64,000 nt of DNA from Sphingobium sufflavum (GCF_021403115.1 NZ_JAJSSH010000003.1:248001-312000), one strand, 5' to 3'; numbered from the stretch's first letter, positions 35,205 to 44,526 are shown. Translations and numbers: made by a program. The notes: generated by a model not told the origin, from the letters alone.

Positions 35205-35951
35205 ATGGTGACCCCCGGTTTGCGCGTCCTGGCGATTGATTGCGCGACGCAGGCGCTGTCCCTGGCGCTGATCGACGATGGCCTGTGCACCGATCACCGC
35301 CATCGGTTGATGGGGCGCGGCCATGCCGAGGCGCTGGTGCCGATGATCGAGGAGATGCTGGGCGGACGGCGCGCGGATGCGGTCGCGGTCGATGTGGGAC
35401 CGGGCAGCTTTACCGGGATACGGGTCGGGATCGCCGCCGCGCGCGCGCTGGGCTTTGCCTGGGGGGTGCCGGTGACGGGCTATGGCTGCCTGTCGCTGTG
35501 CGCCGCCATGGTGCGGGGTGGAATCGCAGGGGGTGAGGGGGCGTCCGGGGGCGATCCCGCCGCGCCCGCCGCGATCCTCTCCGCCCCGATCACCCCCGAT
35601 CCCATAACCATCGTCATGACCGGCGGCCATGGTGAGTTGTTCTGGCAGCGTTTCGCCGCCGCCGACCTGTCCCCGCTGGGACCGCTGACCTCCACGCCCA
35701 TCGCCGAACTTGCCCGCACCCTGCCCGATGCGCGGGTCCACGGGTCGGGCGCGGCGTTGCTGGTCGACACACGCGGATGGGGGGAGGCGGCCGAGTGCCT
35801 GCCCGATGCGCGCGCCTGGCCGCTGTTGCCCGCGTCCCACCGCGCCCTGCCGCCGGTCGCCGTCTATGGCCGGGAGGCGGATGCGAAGCCCATGGCCGCC
35901 GCGCCCGCCGGGGCATCCGGCGTGGCGCCCGTGGCGGGGACTGCGGCATGA
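35205..35951 (+). CDS. tsaB: tRNA threonylcarbamoyladenosine biosynthesis protein TsaB
   Basis: ASKHA-fold protein of 248 residues. It has LAIDCATQALSLALIDD at the N terminus and the conserved VDVGPGSFTGIRVGIAAARALG near residues 61-82. It supports TsaD in making t6A37 in ANN-decoding tRNAs. The middle (about 105-125) is a Gly/Ala/Pro-rich insert not typical of the family. The rimI start overlaps its stop codon. Confidence 0.92.
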   Translation: MVTPGLRVLAIDCATQALSLALIDDGLCTDHRHRLMGRGHAEALVPMIEEMLGGRRADAVAVDVGPGSFTGIRVGIAAARALGFAWGVPVTGYGCLSLCAAMVRGGIAGGEGASGGDPAAPAAILSAPITPDPITIVMTGGHGELFWQRFAAADLSPLGPLTSTPIAELARTLPDARVHGSGAALLVDTRGWGEAAECLPDARAWPLLPASHRALPPVAVYGREADAKPMAAAPAGASGVAPVAGTAA

Positions 35952-36427
35952 CCGGCGGGCTGGTCATCACCGTGCATCAGGTCTCCGCCCCCGCGCTGAT
36001 GGCCGATTGCATGGGCGTGATGACCGCCGCTTTCGACCCCGTCTATGGTGAGGCGTGGACGATCGACCAGACCGCGTCGATGCTGGACCTGCCCGGCGCG
36101 TTTCTGGTCGCGGGGCGGGTGGGCGACGCGATGGTCGGCTTTGGACTGGTGCGGTCCATCGCGGGCGAATCCGAACTGTTGTTGCTGGGCGTAGATCCGG
36201 CGGCGCGTCGGCGTGGTTTTGGCCAGATGATCCTGCAACGCTGCATTGCGGTTTCCGTGGATACGGGTGCGGACACCATGTTCCTTGAAGTACGCGAAGG
36301 CAATGAAGCCATAGGCTTATACCGTGCCGCCCACTTCGAACAATATAACAGCCGACCTGATTACTATCTTGGTAGAGATGGCCAGCGTCGCGCGGCCTTG
36401 AGCTTTAAACGACGGATAACTAGCTGA
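35948..36427 (+). CDS. rimI: ribosomal protein S18-alanine N-acetyltransferase (RimI-like)
   Basis: GNAT acetyltransferase of 159 residues. The acetyl-CoA site is in LGVDPAARRRGFGQMILQ near residue 80, and FLEVREGNEAIGLYRAAHF follows, the RimI form of motif B. RimI acetylates the N terminus of protein S18. The gene overlaps tsaB by four bases, an arrangement usual for the tsaB-rimI pair. Confidence 0.9.
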   Translation: MTGGLVITVHQVSAPALMADCMGVMTAAFDPVYGEAWTIDQTASMLDLPGAFLVAGRVGDAMVGFGLVRSIAGESELLLLGVDPAARRRGFGQMILQRCIAVSVDTGADTMFLEVREGNEAIGLYRAAHFEQYNSRPDYYLGRDGQRRAALSFKRRITS

Positions 36428-36548
36428 TCCACACTATGGCATGAAATAGTGGAATAATGCTTGTATTGGCCTTGACCCGCCCGTAAAGCCGCAATGTTCG
36501 CAAATGAAAAATCAAGCGGTCGCCCATATCATAAGAAAGGATTTTATC

Positions 36549-36965
36549 GTGTCGGAATCTTCGGCTCAGGATGAGCTTCTCGTCACGCTCACCGCAGACA
36601 TTGTCGCAGCGCATGTTTCGAACAATAGCGTTGCAGTGTCCGACCTCGCCCTTCTGATCCAGAACGTGCATGGCGCGCTCTCCGGCCTGTCCGGCGAGAA
36701 GCCCTTGCCGCAGGTCAAGCAGGAGCCGGCGGTTTCCGTGCGCGCGTCGATCAAGCCCGACTATCTGGTCTGCCTCGAAGACGGCAAGAAGCTCAAGATG
36801 CTCAAGCGCCACCTGATGACCCATTATCAGATGACGCCGGACGACTATCGCGCCAAGTGGGGCCTGCCCAACGATTATCCGATGGTCGCCCCCAGCTATG
36901 CCGAACAGCGCCGGACGCTGGCCAAGAAGATCGGCCTGGGCACGGCCCGCCGCCGGACCAAATAA
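36549..36965 (+). CDS. mucR: MucR/Ros family zinc-finger transcriptional regulator
   Basis: Regulator of 138 residues that begins [25 protein letters not shown] in the usual MucR style; only part is quoted here as [15 protein letters not shown]. The prokaryotic zinc finger is [19 protein letters not shown], with C, D and two H as ligands. The GTG start at 36549 has an AAAGGA ribosome site and gives the normal N terminus; the ATG at 36504 has none. MucR proteins bind AT-rich promoters and govern exopolysaccharide and surface genes in alphaproteobacteria. The Pel-type locus 2.8 kb downstream is a plausible target. A strong terminator follows. Confidence 0.92.
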   Translation: MSESSAQDELLVTLTADIVAAHVSNNSVAVSDLALLIQNVHGALSGLSGEKPLPQVKQEPAVSVRASIKPDYLVCLEDGKKLKMLKRHLMTHYQMTPDDYRAKWGLPNDYPMVAPSYAEQRRTLAKKIGLGTARRRTK

Positions 36966-36992
36966 GGCCGGACCGGATCGAACGAGGAAAAG

Positions 36993-37020
36993 CGGCGCCC
37001 GCAACGGTGCCGTTTTTTTT
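36993..37020 (+). terminator. rho-independent terminator after mucR
   Basis: Stem CGGCGCC/GGTGCCG (one G-T pair) with a CGCAAC loop, followed by eight T residues. Confidence 0.88.
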
Positions 37021-37138
37021 GGGCCGTTTTCATGGGACAGGCGCCATGGGCGGGATGCTGCGGGTCTTTCCGGCTTTTTTTATCGCAAGGTCCGGTGATT
37101 GCCTTGGCGACGCCGCCCGCATGGAGTAGGTCAGGCGC

Positions 37139-37561
37139 ATGGGACGTGAGATAGATATTGAGGCTCTGTGCGTTGAGCGCGGATTGCGTGTAACCGATCA
37201 GCGGCGCGTGATCGCGCGTGTGCTGTCCGAGGCGGATGACCATCCCGACGTGGAGAAGGTGTATGAGCGGGCGGTCGGCATCGACCCGCAAATCTCCATC
37301 GCGACCGTCTACCGCACGGTCCGCCTGTTCGAGGAAGCGGGCATATTGGAGCGTCATGACTTTGGCGACGGCCGCGCCCGCTACGAAGCGGCGCCGGAAG
37401 CGCATCATGACCATCTGATCGACGTGGAAACCGGCAAGGTGATCGAATTCGTCGATCCCGAACTGGAGCAGTTGCAGAAGCAGATCGCCGAGCGGCTGGG
37501 CTTCCGTCTGGTCGATCACCGTATGGAATTGTACGGCGTGGCGATCAACCGCAAGAGTTGA
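37139..37561 (+). CDS. fur: Fur family transcriptional regulator
   Basis: Metal-dependent repressor of 140 residues. An N-terminal winged HTH (RGLRVTDQRRVIARVL; ISIATVYRTVRLFEEAGI) precedes a dimerisation domain with the metal motif HHDHLIDVETG near residue 88. The C-terminal Cys pair of E. coli Fur is missing, as is common in alphaproteobacteria. Fur, Mur or Irr cannot be fully separated by sequence, but the DNA-binding helix fits Fur. The plsC gene overlaps its stop codon. Confidence 0.88.
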   Translation: MGREIDIEALCVERGLRVTDQRRVIARVLSEADDHPDVEKVYERAVGIDPQISIATVYRTVRLFEEAGILERHDFGDGRARYEAAPEAHHDHLIDVETGKVIEFVDPELEQLQKQIAERLGFRLVDHRMELYGVAINRKS

Positions 37562-38361
37562 GCGGACCGTCCATGGACCGGTCAGGGCCTGACGGGACCG
37601 CGGGCCGGACCGGTGGCGGCGTCGCTGGTCGGATCAGGGGCTGGGCGCGGGTGGCGGCGTTGCTGGCCTTGATGCTCGCCTGCGTGCCGCTGCACCTGCT
37701 GGCGCGTTTCCTGTTGCCGGGCGGGTCGCGCTGGCCGCGCCGTTTCCTGCGCTGGGCCGGCTGGCTGTGTGGGGCGCGTGTCAGGGTGGTGGGCGCGCCG
37801 CTGGACCGCGATGTTTTCTATGTCGCCAACCATATGAGCTGGCTGGATATATTGGCGCTGGGCGGGGCGACCGGATGCGCCTTCGTCTCGCGCGACGACA
37901 TCGGCCGGGCGCCAGTTTTGGGTTGGCTGGCGGCGCAAAATGGAACCATATTGGTGAGCCGGACGGAGCGGGGCGCGGTGCGGGGCCAGATTGGCGCGCT
38001 GCGCGATGCGATGGCGCGCCACCAGCCCGTCACCCTGTTCCCGGAGGGCACGACCGGCGACGGCCACAGCCTGCTCCCCTTCAAGCCCGCCCTTTTCGCC
38101 GTGCTGTTGCCCCCGCCGCGCGCGATCCGGGTGCAGCCGGTGCTGATCGACTATGGCGTGGCGACGGACGATATTGCGTGGATTGACGACGAACCCGGCA
38201 TCGTCAACGCCGCGCGCGTGCTGGGGCGGCGACGGACGCCGGTGGTGCTGCGCTTTCTGGAACCGTTCGATCCCGGCGAACACCCCGACCGCAAGGCGAT
38301 GGCCGCTGAGGCGCGCGCGCGGATCGAGACGGCGTGGGTGCGGGATGGATGGGCCGGTTGA
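37558..38361 (+). CDS. plsC: 1-acyl-sn-glycerol-3-phosphate acyltransferase (PlsC type)
   Basis: Membrane-bound acyltransferase of up to 267 residues that makes phosphatidic acid. A membrane helix lies at about 30-52. The catalytic HxxxxD is in VANHMSWLD and the glycerol-phosphate site in LFPEGTTGDG. Start choices are the TTG at 37558 that overlaps the fur stop (TTGA) or the ATG at 37573. Fur-plsC is a known sphingomonad pairing, usually followed by miaB, which is absent here. Confidence 0.88.
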   Translation: MSGPSMDRSGPDGTAGRTGGGVAGRIRGWARVAALLALMLACVPLHLLARFLLPGGSRWPRRFLRWAGWLCGARVRVVGAPLDRDVFYVANHMSWLDILALGGATGCAFVSRDDIGRAPVLGWLAAQNGTILVSRTERGAVRGQIGALRDAMARHQPVTLFPEGTTGDGHSLLPFKPALFAVLLPPPRAIRVQPVLIDYGVATDDIAWIDDEPGIVNAARVLGRRRTPVVLRFLEPFDPGEHPDRKAMAAEARARIETAWVRDGWAG

Positions 38362-38666
38362 CGCGGGGACAGCGGGTTGGCCTGGGCACCGCGGTTTGCG
38401 CTGGATGAGATTGCCGGAAGTCGCGACGGGGGCGGTGTTGCGGATGGGGAACGGCCGTCGTCGGACGCTGATCTATCGTCCGTTCTTTCGTGGTCCGCGC
38501 GGGGATGACGGGGGTGTTTGTCTTTCAGGGGCGGGGGGACGTTCCCGTCTCCCTTGGTCTATATTTAGGGTCGTGTTTCTACCGTCATTGCTTCGCTGCG
38601 CTCGCAATGACGGACATGGGTGGTTAGGACTGTCTGGTTACGGACATCTCCATGGCAAAGCGAACG
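38362..38666. other. gap after plsC without a gene
   Basis: Holds a short repeat element at 38582-38613. No frame with a ribosome site or codon signal was seen. Base composition becomes AT-richer from here to about 39730. Confidence 0.5.
38582..38613. repeat. short interspersed inverted repeat, GTCATTGC family
   Basis: CCGTCATTGC and GCAATGACGG form a perfect ten-base stem around TTCGCTGCGCTC. It is a compact member of the family at 8197 and 29309. Confidence 0.75.
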
Positions 38667-39455
38667 TCAAAACCATGCAAGATTTCGTGCAAATCCAGTG
38701 GATGCTGTGCAATGTGGCGGTTTATGGTCACTCGATTTGTCTGAAAAATCTCTGTGCTCGTATGACCAGTTCCGGTTGACGTCGCCTAACGTCAATAATT
38801 GACCATGAAAATTCGCTGCTGATTTTCCGCTCTCGCGACCTCGCATGATAAGTGGCGTGAGATCGAGCAGATTGTTTGCTGTTCGATAATCGCTGCCGTC
38901 CGCAACCACTATGCAGTAGGGCCGTCCATCCGCCTTTTTCTCCGCCGCTGCTACAACAGCGAATGGCCAAATCACAATTGCGATCACGCCGGTGATCAGC
39001 GCCGTTCCGGACGTGACGAGTAGCACCTGATGACGCGGCATCAGCCTTACGATGGCAAAGATCACTGCCGATAGGAGAAGGGCGACCGCAACGCAGAGCG
39101 CTGCTCCGACTAACGCAGGAAATTCAGGGGTTAGCAGCCATGCGAAACCCCAAATCAGAATGAATAGGCTGCTTGCTTTGGTGGGCGTCCAATCGATTTC
39201 TGCAGGTGAACTTTCAACTTTCCGTAGGCCCAGTAGCAGGCGGAAAAGTGCAGGCACGACCCCGACGCACAGTGCGACTGAAATTATAAAGCGATCAAAA
39301 TCACCCCAATCGTCACTTATTGGCAAAGGCCTGCTGATGATCCAGCATATCCAAGCATATGTGGCAAATGTTACAGCTATCGCCCACGGATATCCTCGCT
39401 TGGGTACAAAAAGGAGAAGCAGAAAGATACAAAGGATGATTGTGAGTACAGTCAT
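38667..39455 (-). CDS. hypothetical multi-helix membrane protein
   Basis: Protein of 262 residues that I do not recognise. Six hydrophobic segments are visible at about residues 1-17, 22-41, 55-72, 92-110, 113-136 and 142-170. A hydrophilic C-terminal part (about 175-262) follows, with PYCIVVADGSDYRTANNLLDL in its first section. Base composition is AT-richer than the neighbours, which hints at recent gain. The ATG overlaps the stop of the small upstream gene, so the two form a unit. No function is proposed. Confidence 0.6.
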   Translation of the reverse strand: MTVLTIILCIFLLLLFVPKRGYPWAIAVTFATYAWICWIISRPLPISDDWGDFDRFIISVALCVGVVPALFRLLLGLRKVESSPAEIDWTPTKASSLFILIWGFAWLLTPEFPALVGAALCVAVALLLSAVIFAIVRLMPRHQVLLVTSGTALITGVIAIVIWPFAVVAAAEKKADGRPYCIVVADGSDYRTANNLLDLTPLIMRGRESGKSAANFHGQLLTLGDVNRNWSYEHRDFSDKSSDHKPPHCTASTGFARNLAWF

Positions 39456-39709
39456 TGCTCGGCCATACGCAGGATAGGTGAACGACTGGTTTTATCATTC
39501 TTCACTTCTCGCATGAATGCCTCAAACTGATCGTCAGCAGGCAGGCGGTCTAGCGCCTTCTCCATCTGCTGTTCGTCATCCCAGCGAAGGCTCGGATCTC
39601 GCGCCTCCTGCCGCGCCCTGTCGAGAGAGTTCCCGGCCTTCGCTGGGGTGACGAAAAATGGAACGGCAACCGATGGTCGCTTGCCGACGCCCGAATTCAT
39701 CCACATCAT
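39452..39709 (-). CDS. small hypothetical protein whose N-terminal half is repeat-derived
   Basis: Open frame of 85 residues. Residues about 19-46 are translated from the interspersed repeat at 39573-39654 (FVTPAKAGNSLD...). The C-terminal 37 residues from Met at 39565 (MEKALDRLPADDQFEAFMRE) look like a real, hydrophilic small protein. Either the repeat entered an older gene and was kept in frame, or the true gene begins at 39565, where no ribosome site is clear. Overlap with the membrane protein gene argues that translation does pass through here. Confidence 0.4.
   Translation of the reverse strand: MMWMNSGVGKRPSVAVPFFVTPAKAGNSLDRARQEARDPSLRWDDEQQMEKALDRLPADDQFEAFMREVKNDKTSRSPILRMAEQ
39573..39654. 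repeat. interspersed inverted repeat, GTCATCCC family
   Basis: TCGTCATCCCAGCGAAGGC faces GCCTTCGCTGGGGTGACGA, 19-base arms with one mismatch. It is related to 9401-9481 and here lies inside an open reading frame. Confidence 0.78.
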
Positions 39710-39797
39710 CCCCGTTCCCCCGTCTGCCTAACAGGATTTTAAAACATCTCTGCCAAGGCTGGGCAGCAGGCGTTCGCTATCGTGGCGGATCGCGCCG

Positions 39798-41600
39798 ATG
39801 TTGTTTTCGGTGTTCGGGGGTGAGCAGTTGATACCGTCAGGCACCAGATTGTTGGCAGGATCGCGGATAATGGCCGAGGTCTGGGCCGCCACGCACCGGC
39901 CCGCGCGTCTGCTGGGCCTGATCGTCGTGGCGAGCTGCGTGCTCAACCTGCTGCTGATCGGCGGCTCGCTTTACATGATGCTGGTCTATGACTCGGTGCT
40001 GCCCAGCCGGTCCATCTCCACATTGGTCGGCCTGTTGCTGCTGATGCTGGTGACATACGCCTTTCAGGGGTTTTTCGACCAGATGCGGTCCGGTATGCTG
40101 GCCGATGTCGGCCATGCGGTGGACCGCGCCCTGTCCAGCCGGGTGCAGGCCGCCATTTCCGACATGGCGATCCGGGGTGAGCGGATGCCGGGCGACGGCC
40201 TTGGCCCGATGCGCGATCTGGAGCAGATACGCGGCTTCATCACCATGGGGCTGGCGACGATGATCGACCTGCCGTGGATGATCTTCTTTCTCGCCACCCT
40301 GTTCCTGCTGCACGCGTGGCTGGGGCTGACCACATTGATCGGCATGGTGGTGCTGATGGTGCTGGCGCTGTTCACCAATGGCGCGACCAAGGGACCGTCG
40401 CGCCGCACGGCGCAGGTGGCGGCGCATCGCAACAATATGGCCAGCGCCAACCTGCGCCATGTTGACCTGTTCACCGCGCTGGGCATGCGCGAGCGGATGG
40501 AGGCGCGCTGGGACCGGATCAACGACTATTATGGGGAGGTGCAGGCCCGGCTGAGCGGGGCCGTCACCAGCCTGGGCGGGACCAGCAAGATATTGCGACT
40601 CGCGCTCCAGTCGATCATCCTGACGGTCGGCGCGCTGCTGGTGATCGACGGCAAGGCGACGGGCGGCATCATCTTTGCCTCCTCCATCCTGTCCGGCCGG
40701 GCGCTGGCCCCGGTCGACCAGATGATCGCCAACTGGAAGGGGTTCGCCGCCGCACGCGACGGCCTGTCCCGCCTGTCCGACCTGATCGACCAGAATCCGG
40801 TGCGCCCGGCGGTGATGACGCAGCTCCCCGCGCCGCGCCTCGAACTGCGGCTGGAGGGGGTGTTCGCCGGGCCGCCGGGGACGCAGACGATCGTGGTCAA
40901 TGGCGTGGATTTCACCCTGCGCGCGGGCGATGCCTGCGGCGTGATCGGTCCGAGCGGGGCGGGCAAGACATCGCTGGGCCGAGTGCTGACCGGGGTGTGG
41001 CCGCCGGTGCGCGGCGCCCTGCGCCTCGACGGTGGTACGCTGGACCAGTGGGCGCCCGCCGCGCGCGGGGCGTTCCTGGGCTATCTGCCGCAGACGGTGG
41101 AGTTGCTGGACGGCACGGTCGCGGAGAATATCAGCCGGTTCGACGGCGCGAACGATAGCGCGGCGGTGATCGCGGCGGCGCAGGCGGCGGGCGTGCATGA
41201 ACTCATCATGGGCCTGCCCAACGGCTATGACACGGTGCTGGGCGAGGAGGCGGGCCTGTTGTCCGGCGGCCAGCGCCAGCGGGTCGGGCTGGCCCGCGCC
41301 CTCTACCGTGATCCGTTCCTGGTCGTGCTGGACGAGCCGAACAGCAATCTGGACGCGGAGGGGGAGAAATGCCTGCAACAGGCCATCGCCGCCGTGCGCC
41401 GTCGTAAGGGGATCGCCATCATCATCTCCCACCAGATCGGCATATTGGCGCAGGTCAGCCATGTGCTGTGCCTGAATGGCGGGCGCATGGAGGCTTTTGG
41501 CCCCGCCGCCGAAGTGCTGACGCGCTTCCTGCCCAAGGCGCCGCCGATGATGGCGCACCCCAATCCGCCCCCCTTCGCACCACGGGGAGCGCAGGCATGA
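39798..41600 (+). CDS. type I secretion ABC exporter, permease/ATPase (PrtD/HasD type)
   Basis: Exporter of up to 600 residues. It has an N-terminal membrane domain of about six helices and a C-terminal ATPase with GPSGAGKTS near residue 385, LSGGQRQRVGLARAL and FLVVLDEPNSNLD. There is no C39 peptidase domain, so the cargo keeps its N terminus, as for RTX proteins. It would form a channel with the HlyD and TolC proteins encoded next, and the RTX deacetylase at 44729 is the obvious cargo. The start is uncertain: Met at 39870 begins MAEVWAATHRP and gives a more usual N terminus. The next gene overlaps the stop. Confidence 0.9.
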   Translation: MLFSVFGGEQLIPSGTRLLAGSRIMAEVWAATHRPARLLGLIVVASCVLNLLLIGGSLYMMLVYDSVLPSRSISTLVGLLLLMLVTYAFQGFFDQMRSGMLADVGHAVDRALSSRVQAAISDMAIRGERMPGDGLGPMRDLEQIRGFITMGLATMIDLPWMIFFLATLFLLHAWLGLTTLIGMVVLMVLALFTNGATKGPSRRTAQVAAHRNNMASANLRHVDLFTALGMRERMEARWDRINDYYGEVQARLSGAVTSLGGTSKILRLALQSIILTVGALLVIDGKATGGIIFASSILSGRALAPVDQMIANWKGFAAARDGLSRLSDLIDQNPVRPAVMTQLPAPRLELRLEGVFAGPPGTQTIVVNGVDFTLRAGDACGVIGPSGAGKTSLGRVLTGVWPPVRGALRLDGGTLDQWAPAARGAFLGYLPQTVELLDGTVAENISRFDGANDSAAVIAAAQAAGVHELIMGLPNGYDTVLGEEAGLLSGGQRQRVGLARALYRDPFLVVLDEPNSNLDAEGEKCLQQAIAAVRRRKGIAIIISHQIGILAQVSHVLCLNGGRMEAFGPAAEVLTRFLPKAPPMMAHPNPPPFAPRGAQA

Positions 41601-42934
41601 ACGCCCTCATCAATCATCCCGGCACGCCGCCCGGCCCGCTTGTCGCGCCCGTTCCCGCTCCGGGCGCGGAACGGCGCCAGCGTGCGACGCTGATCGCGCT
41701 CGCGCTGCTCATCCTGTGTTTCGGGGTGGGGGGCAGCCTGATCCCCATCGGCGGCGCGGTGATCGGTTCCGGGCAGGTCGGCGTGCAGTCGCGCGTCAAA
41801 AAGATCGCCCATCCGACCGGCGGCGTCCTGACCGAAATCCTGGTGGAAAATGGCCAGAAGGTGCGCAAGGGCCAGATATTGCTGCGCTTCGACGATACCG
41901 TCTCCCGCGCGGACGCGACGTATTCCAGCCTGAGCGTCGACCAGTTGCTGGCGCGGCGCGCCCGGCTGGAGGCGGAGCAGAGCGGCGCATCGGCCATCGC
42001 CTTCCCGGTGGAATTGCGCCGTAACGACGCCGCGACGCAGCGCGCGATGGCGGACGAGGAAAAGCTGTTCCGCATCAAGCGCGGCGAACAGGCGGGCCTT
42101 TCCGCCCAGCTGTCCGCCCGTATCCAGCAGACGATGCAGCAGATCCGCGGCTATCAGGCCGAAATTGGGTCGGTGGAGAAGCAGCGCCGCCTGATCGAGC
42201 CGGAACGGCGCGGCGTGCAGGATTTGTGGCGGCAGGATCTTGTCACCATCGGGCGGGTCAATGAACTGGAACGGTCGGCGGCCAGCCTGCAGGGTAATGT
42301 CGGCTCGCTACAGGCGGCCATCGCGCAGGCGCAGGCCCGCATCACGGAGGCGCGCGAGCAGATCATCCAGCTTGGCCAGTCGAGCCGCGCGGAGGCGGGC
42401 ACCGAATTGTCGCGGGTCAACGACACGCTGAACCAGCAGCAGGTGCGCAGCGTCTCCGCCGTCGATGCGCGCGAACGCAGCGTGGTGCGCGCGCCCTATG
42501 ACGGGGTGGTGGACAAGCTGGCGGTCAGCACCATCGGCGGCGTGGTGCGCCCGGCGGAGGTGATAATGGAAATCGTGCCGGACAGCGACCAGATGCTGGT
42601 CGAGGGCGCGATCCAGCCGTCCGACATCGACCAGGTGCAGGTGGGCCAGCGTGCGCGCATCCGCTTCACCGCGTTCAACAGCCCCGCGACGCCGGAAATC
42701 ACGGGCCGCGTCACCTTTGTCGCGCCGGACCGGTCCAGCGACCCGGAAAGCCGCGTCAGCTATTATCCGGTGCGGGTCGCCATCGACGCCGCCGACATCC
42801 GCAAATATCCCGAACTGGTGCTGAAACCCGGTATGCCCGCCGATGTCTTTATCGAGACGGGGCAGCGGTCGATGCTCTCCTACCTCACCAAGCCGCTGCG
42901 CGACCAGTTCGCGCGCGCGTTCCGGGACAATTGA
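41597..42934 (+). CDS. type I secretion membrane fusion protein (HlyD/PrtE type)
   Basis: Periplasmic adaptor of 445 residues with one N-terminal membrane helix (about 31-55). It has a lipoyl/barrel half (KIAHPTGGVLTEILVENGQKV), a long coiled coil (about 105-300) and the second lipoyl half, RAPYDGVVDKLAVST. It bridges the ABC exporter and the outer-membrane channel. ATG overlaps the exporter stop codon (ATGA). Confidence 0.92.
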   Translation: MNALINHPGTPPGPLVAPVPAPGAERRQRATLIALALLILCFGVGGSLIPIGGAVIGSGQVGVQSRVKKIAHPTGGVLTEILVENGQKVRKGQILLRFDDTVSRADATYSSLSVDQLLARRARLEAEQSGASAIAFPVELRRNDAATQRAMADEEKLFRIKRGEQAGLSAQLSARIQQTMQQIRGYQAEIGSVEKQRRLIEPERRGVQDLWRQDLVTIGRVNELERSAASLQGNVGSLQAAIAQAQARITEAREQIIQLGQSSRAEAGTELSRVNDTLNQQQVRSVSAVDARERSVVRAPYDGVVDKLAVSTIGGVVRPAEVIMEIVPDSDQMLVEGAIQPSDIDQVQVGQRARIRFTAFNSPATPEITGRVTFVAPDRSSDPESRVSYYPVRVAIDAADIRKYPELVLKPGMPADVFIETGQRSMLSYLTKPLRDQFARAFRDN

Positions 42935-42945
42935 GGGTGCGGGCG

Positions 42946-44526
42946 ATGACGCCTATCCGGCGGGCGATGCTGGCGGCGACCGTGACAGCGGGGGCGCTGG
43001 CGGTTGCATCCGTCCCGGCCCATGCGAAGGTGGCGATGCACAAGGGGCCGCATTCCGCGCCGACCTATGCCCCGTCGGTCCCAGCGGAAGCGGACATCAT
43101 CGTCGCGGGCCGGGCTGGTGGCGCGCCCGTCACCACGCTGGAGCAGGCGATCGGGCTGGCCTATTGGACCAACCCCGCCCTGCTGGCGCAGCGGTCCACC
43201 CTGCGCGCGACGGATACGCTTTATCCCGGCGCGCGCTCCGCCTATGGCCCGCAGCTCAGCCTCCAGATGCGGCACGAGTTCGCCCGTGATCGGCTGGAGA
43301 CGCAGCCCGACGTCTGGCGGCGGTCGCAGGGGTTCAGCAGCACCGCGGAACTGATCTTCTCGCAGAATATCTTCAGCTTCGGCCGCCGCTCCGCCGCCGA
43401 GGGCGCGGCGCTGGCGGAGATTGAGCTGGGCCGCGACCAGCTCCGCCTGATGGAGGCGCAGACGATGCTGGACGTCATCTCCGTCTATGCCGCTGTGATC
43501 CGCGACCGGGAGATACTGGCCATCGCCAACGAGAATCTGGCGCTGCTGACCCGGCAATATGACAGCAGCGGCAAGCGGTTCGGCGTGCATGAGATCACCG
43601 CCACCGACCTGCAACAGGTGCAGACGCGGGTGGAGTTCGGCCGGGCGCAGGTGTTGAGCGCCAAGGGGCAACTGGGGGCGAGCGAGTCCCGCTTCCTGAT
43701 GCTGGTCGGCGCGCTGCCCGGCGCGCTGGCCGATCCGTCGCTGAAACTGACCGATGTCGCCTCGCTGGAGGACGCCTATGTGCAGGTCGATATCAACAGC
43801 CCGCTGGTCCATGCGGCGCAGGCGCGCGAGAAAATCTCCCGCGCGCAGATCGCCAGCGCCCGCGCGCAGAGCGGTCCCGAAGTCTCCGTGCAGGGGTCGG
43901 GCGCCTATGGCACGGTGACGCCCTATCAGAACAGCCTGCGCGCGGCGGAACTGCGTTCGGCGGTGGTGCTGACCATGCCGCTGATCGATTCCGGCGCGCG
44001 GCGGGCGCAGATCGAACGGGCGCGCCAGACCAATGACGCGGACTGGCGGCTGGCCGACATGGCGTTGCGCGAGGCGCGGCAGGCGGCGGCCAGCGCCTGG
44101 GACGGCTATCAGGCGGCGCGCCAGTCGCTGGACCATTATCGCGCGGCGGCGGATGCGGCGGAGAAAGCCTATAATGGCGCAGTGGTGCAGGAAAAGGCGG
44201 GCGCGCGCACCACGCTGGACGTGCTGGACCTGGCCCGCGACCTGCTGACCGTGCGGACCAGCCATGTCTCCGCAAAGGCCAATGAATATGTGGCGCGCGC
44301 CAGCCTGGTGTCCGCGATGGGCGGGTTGGAGGGGCCATTGCTGGTCCCCGCGATCCGCGCCTATGACCCGGACGGCAATTTCCAGAAACAGGATGGCCGG
44401 GGCGATGTGCCGGTGCTGACCTATCTGTTGTCGGGTATCGACGACATGATGGTGGGAGACCTGTTAAAAGACCGGGCGATTCGCGATCCGGCGGGGTCTT
44501 CACGCGCGACCGCGCAGTTGCCATGA
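42946..44526 (+). CDS. TolC family outer-membrane export channel
   Basis: Outer-membrane efflux protein of 526 residues. A signal peptide (residues 1-27, ending VPAHA) is followed by two OEP repeats rich in Ala/Arg/Gln helices, with the family motif LLSAKGQLGASESRFLMLVG-like region near residue 245. ATG 42946 has a GAGGG ribosome site; a TTG at 42931 overlapping the previous stop is the alternative. It completes the type I secretion machine. The C-terminal 40 residues are charged and unusual. Confidence 0.88.
   Translation: MTPIRRAMLAATVTAGALAVASVPAHAKVAMHKGPHSAPTYAPSVPAEADIIVAGRAGGAPVTTLEQAIGLAYWTNPALLAQRSTLRATDTLYPGARSAYGPQLSLQMRHEFARDRLETQPDVWRRSQGFSSTAELIFSQNIFSFGRRSAAEGAALAEIELGRDQLRLMEAQTMLDVISVYAAVIRDREILAIANENLALLTRQYDSSGKRFGVHEITATDLQQVQTRVEFGRAQVLSAKGQLGASESRFLMLVGALPGALADPSLKLTDVASLEDAYVQVDINSPLVHAAQAREKISRAQIASARAQSGPEVSVQGSGAYGTVTPYQNSLRAAELRSAVVLTMPLIDSGARRAQIERARQTNDADWRLADMALREARQAAASAWDGYQAARQSLDHYRAAADAAEKAYNGAVVQEKAGARTTLDVLDLARDLLTVRTSHVSAKANEYVARASLVSAMGGLEGPLLVPAIRAYDPDGNFQKQDGRGDVPVLTYLLSGIDDMMVGDLLKDRAIRDPAGSSRATAQLP

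Noticed and set aside
36504..36548. ATG 36504 as the mucR start
   Set aside because: No ribosome site; GTG 36549 has AAAGGA and gives the family's usual N terminus.
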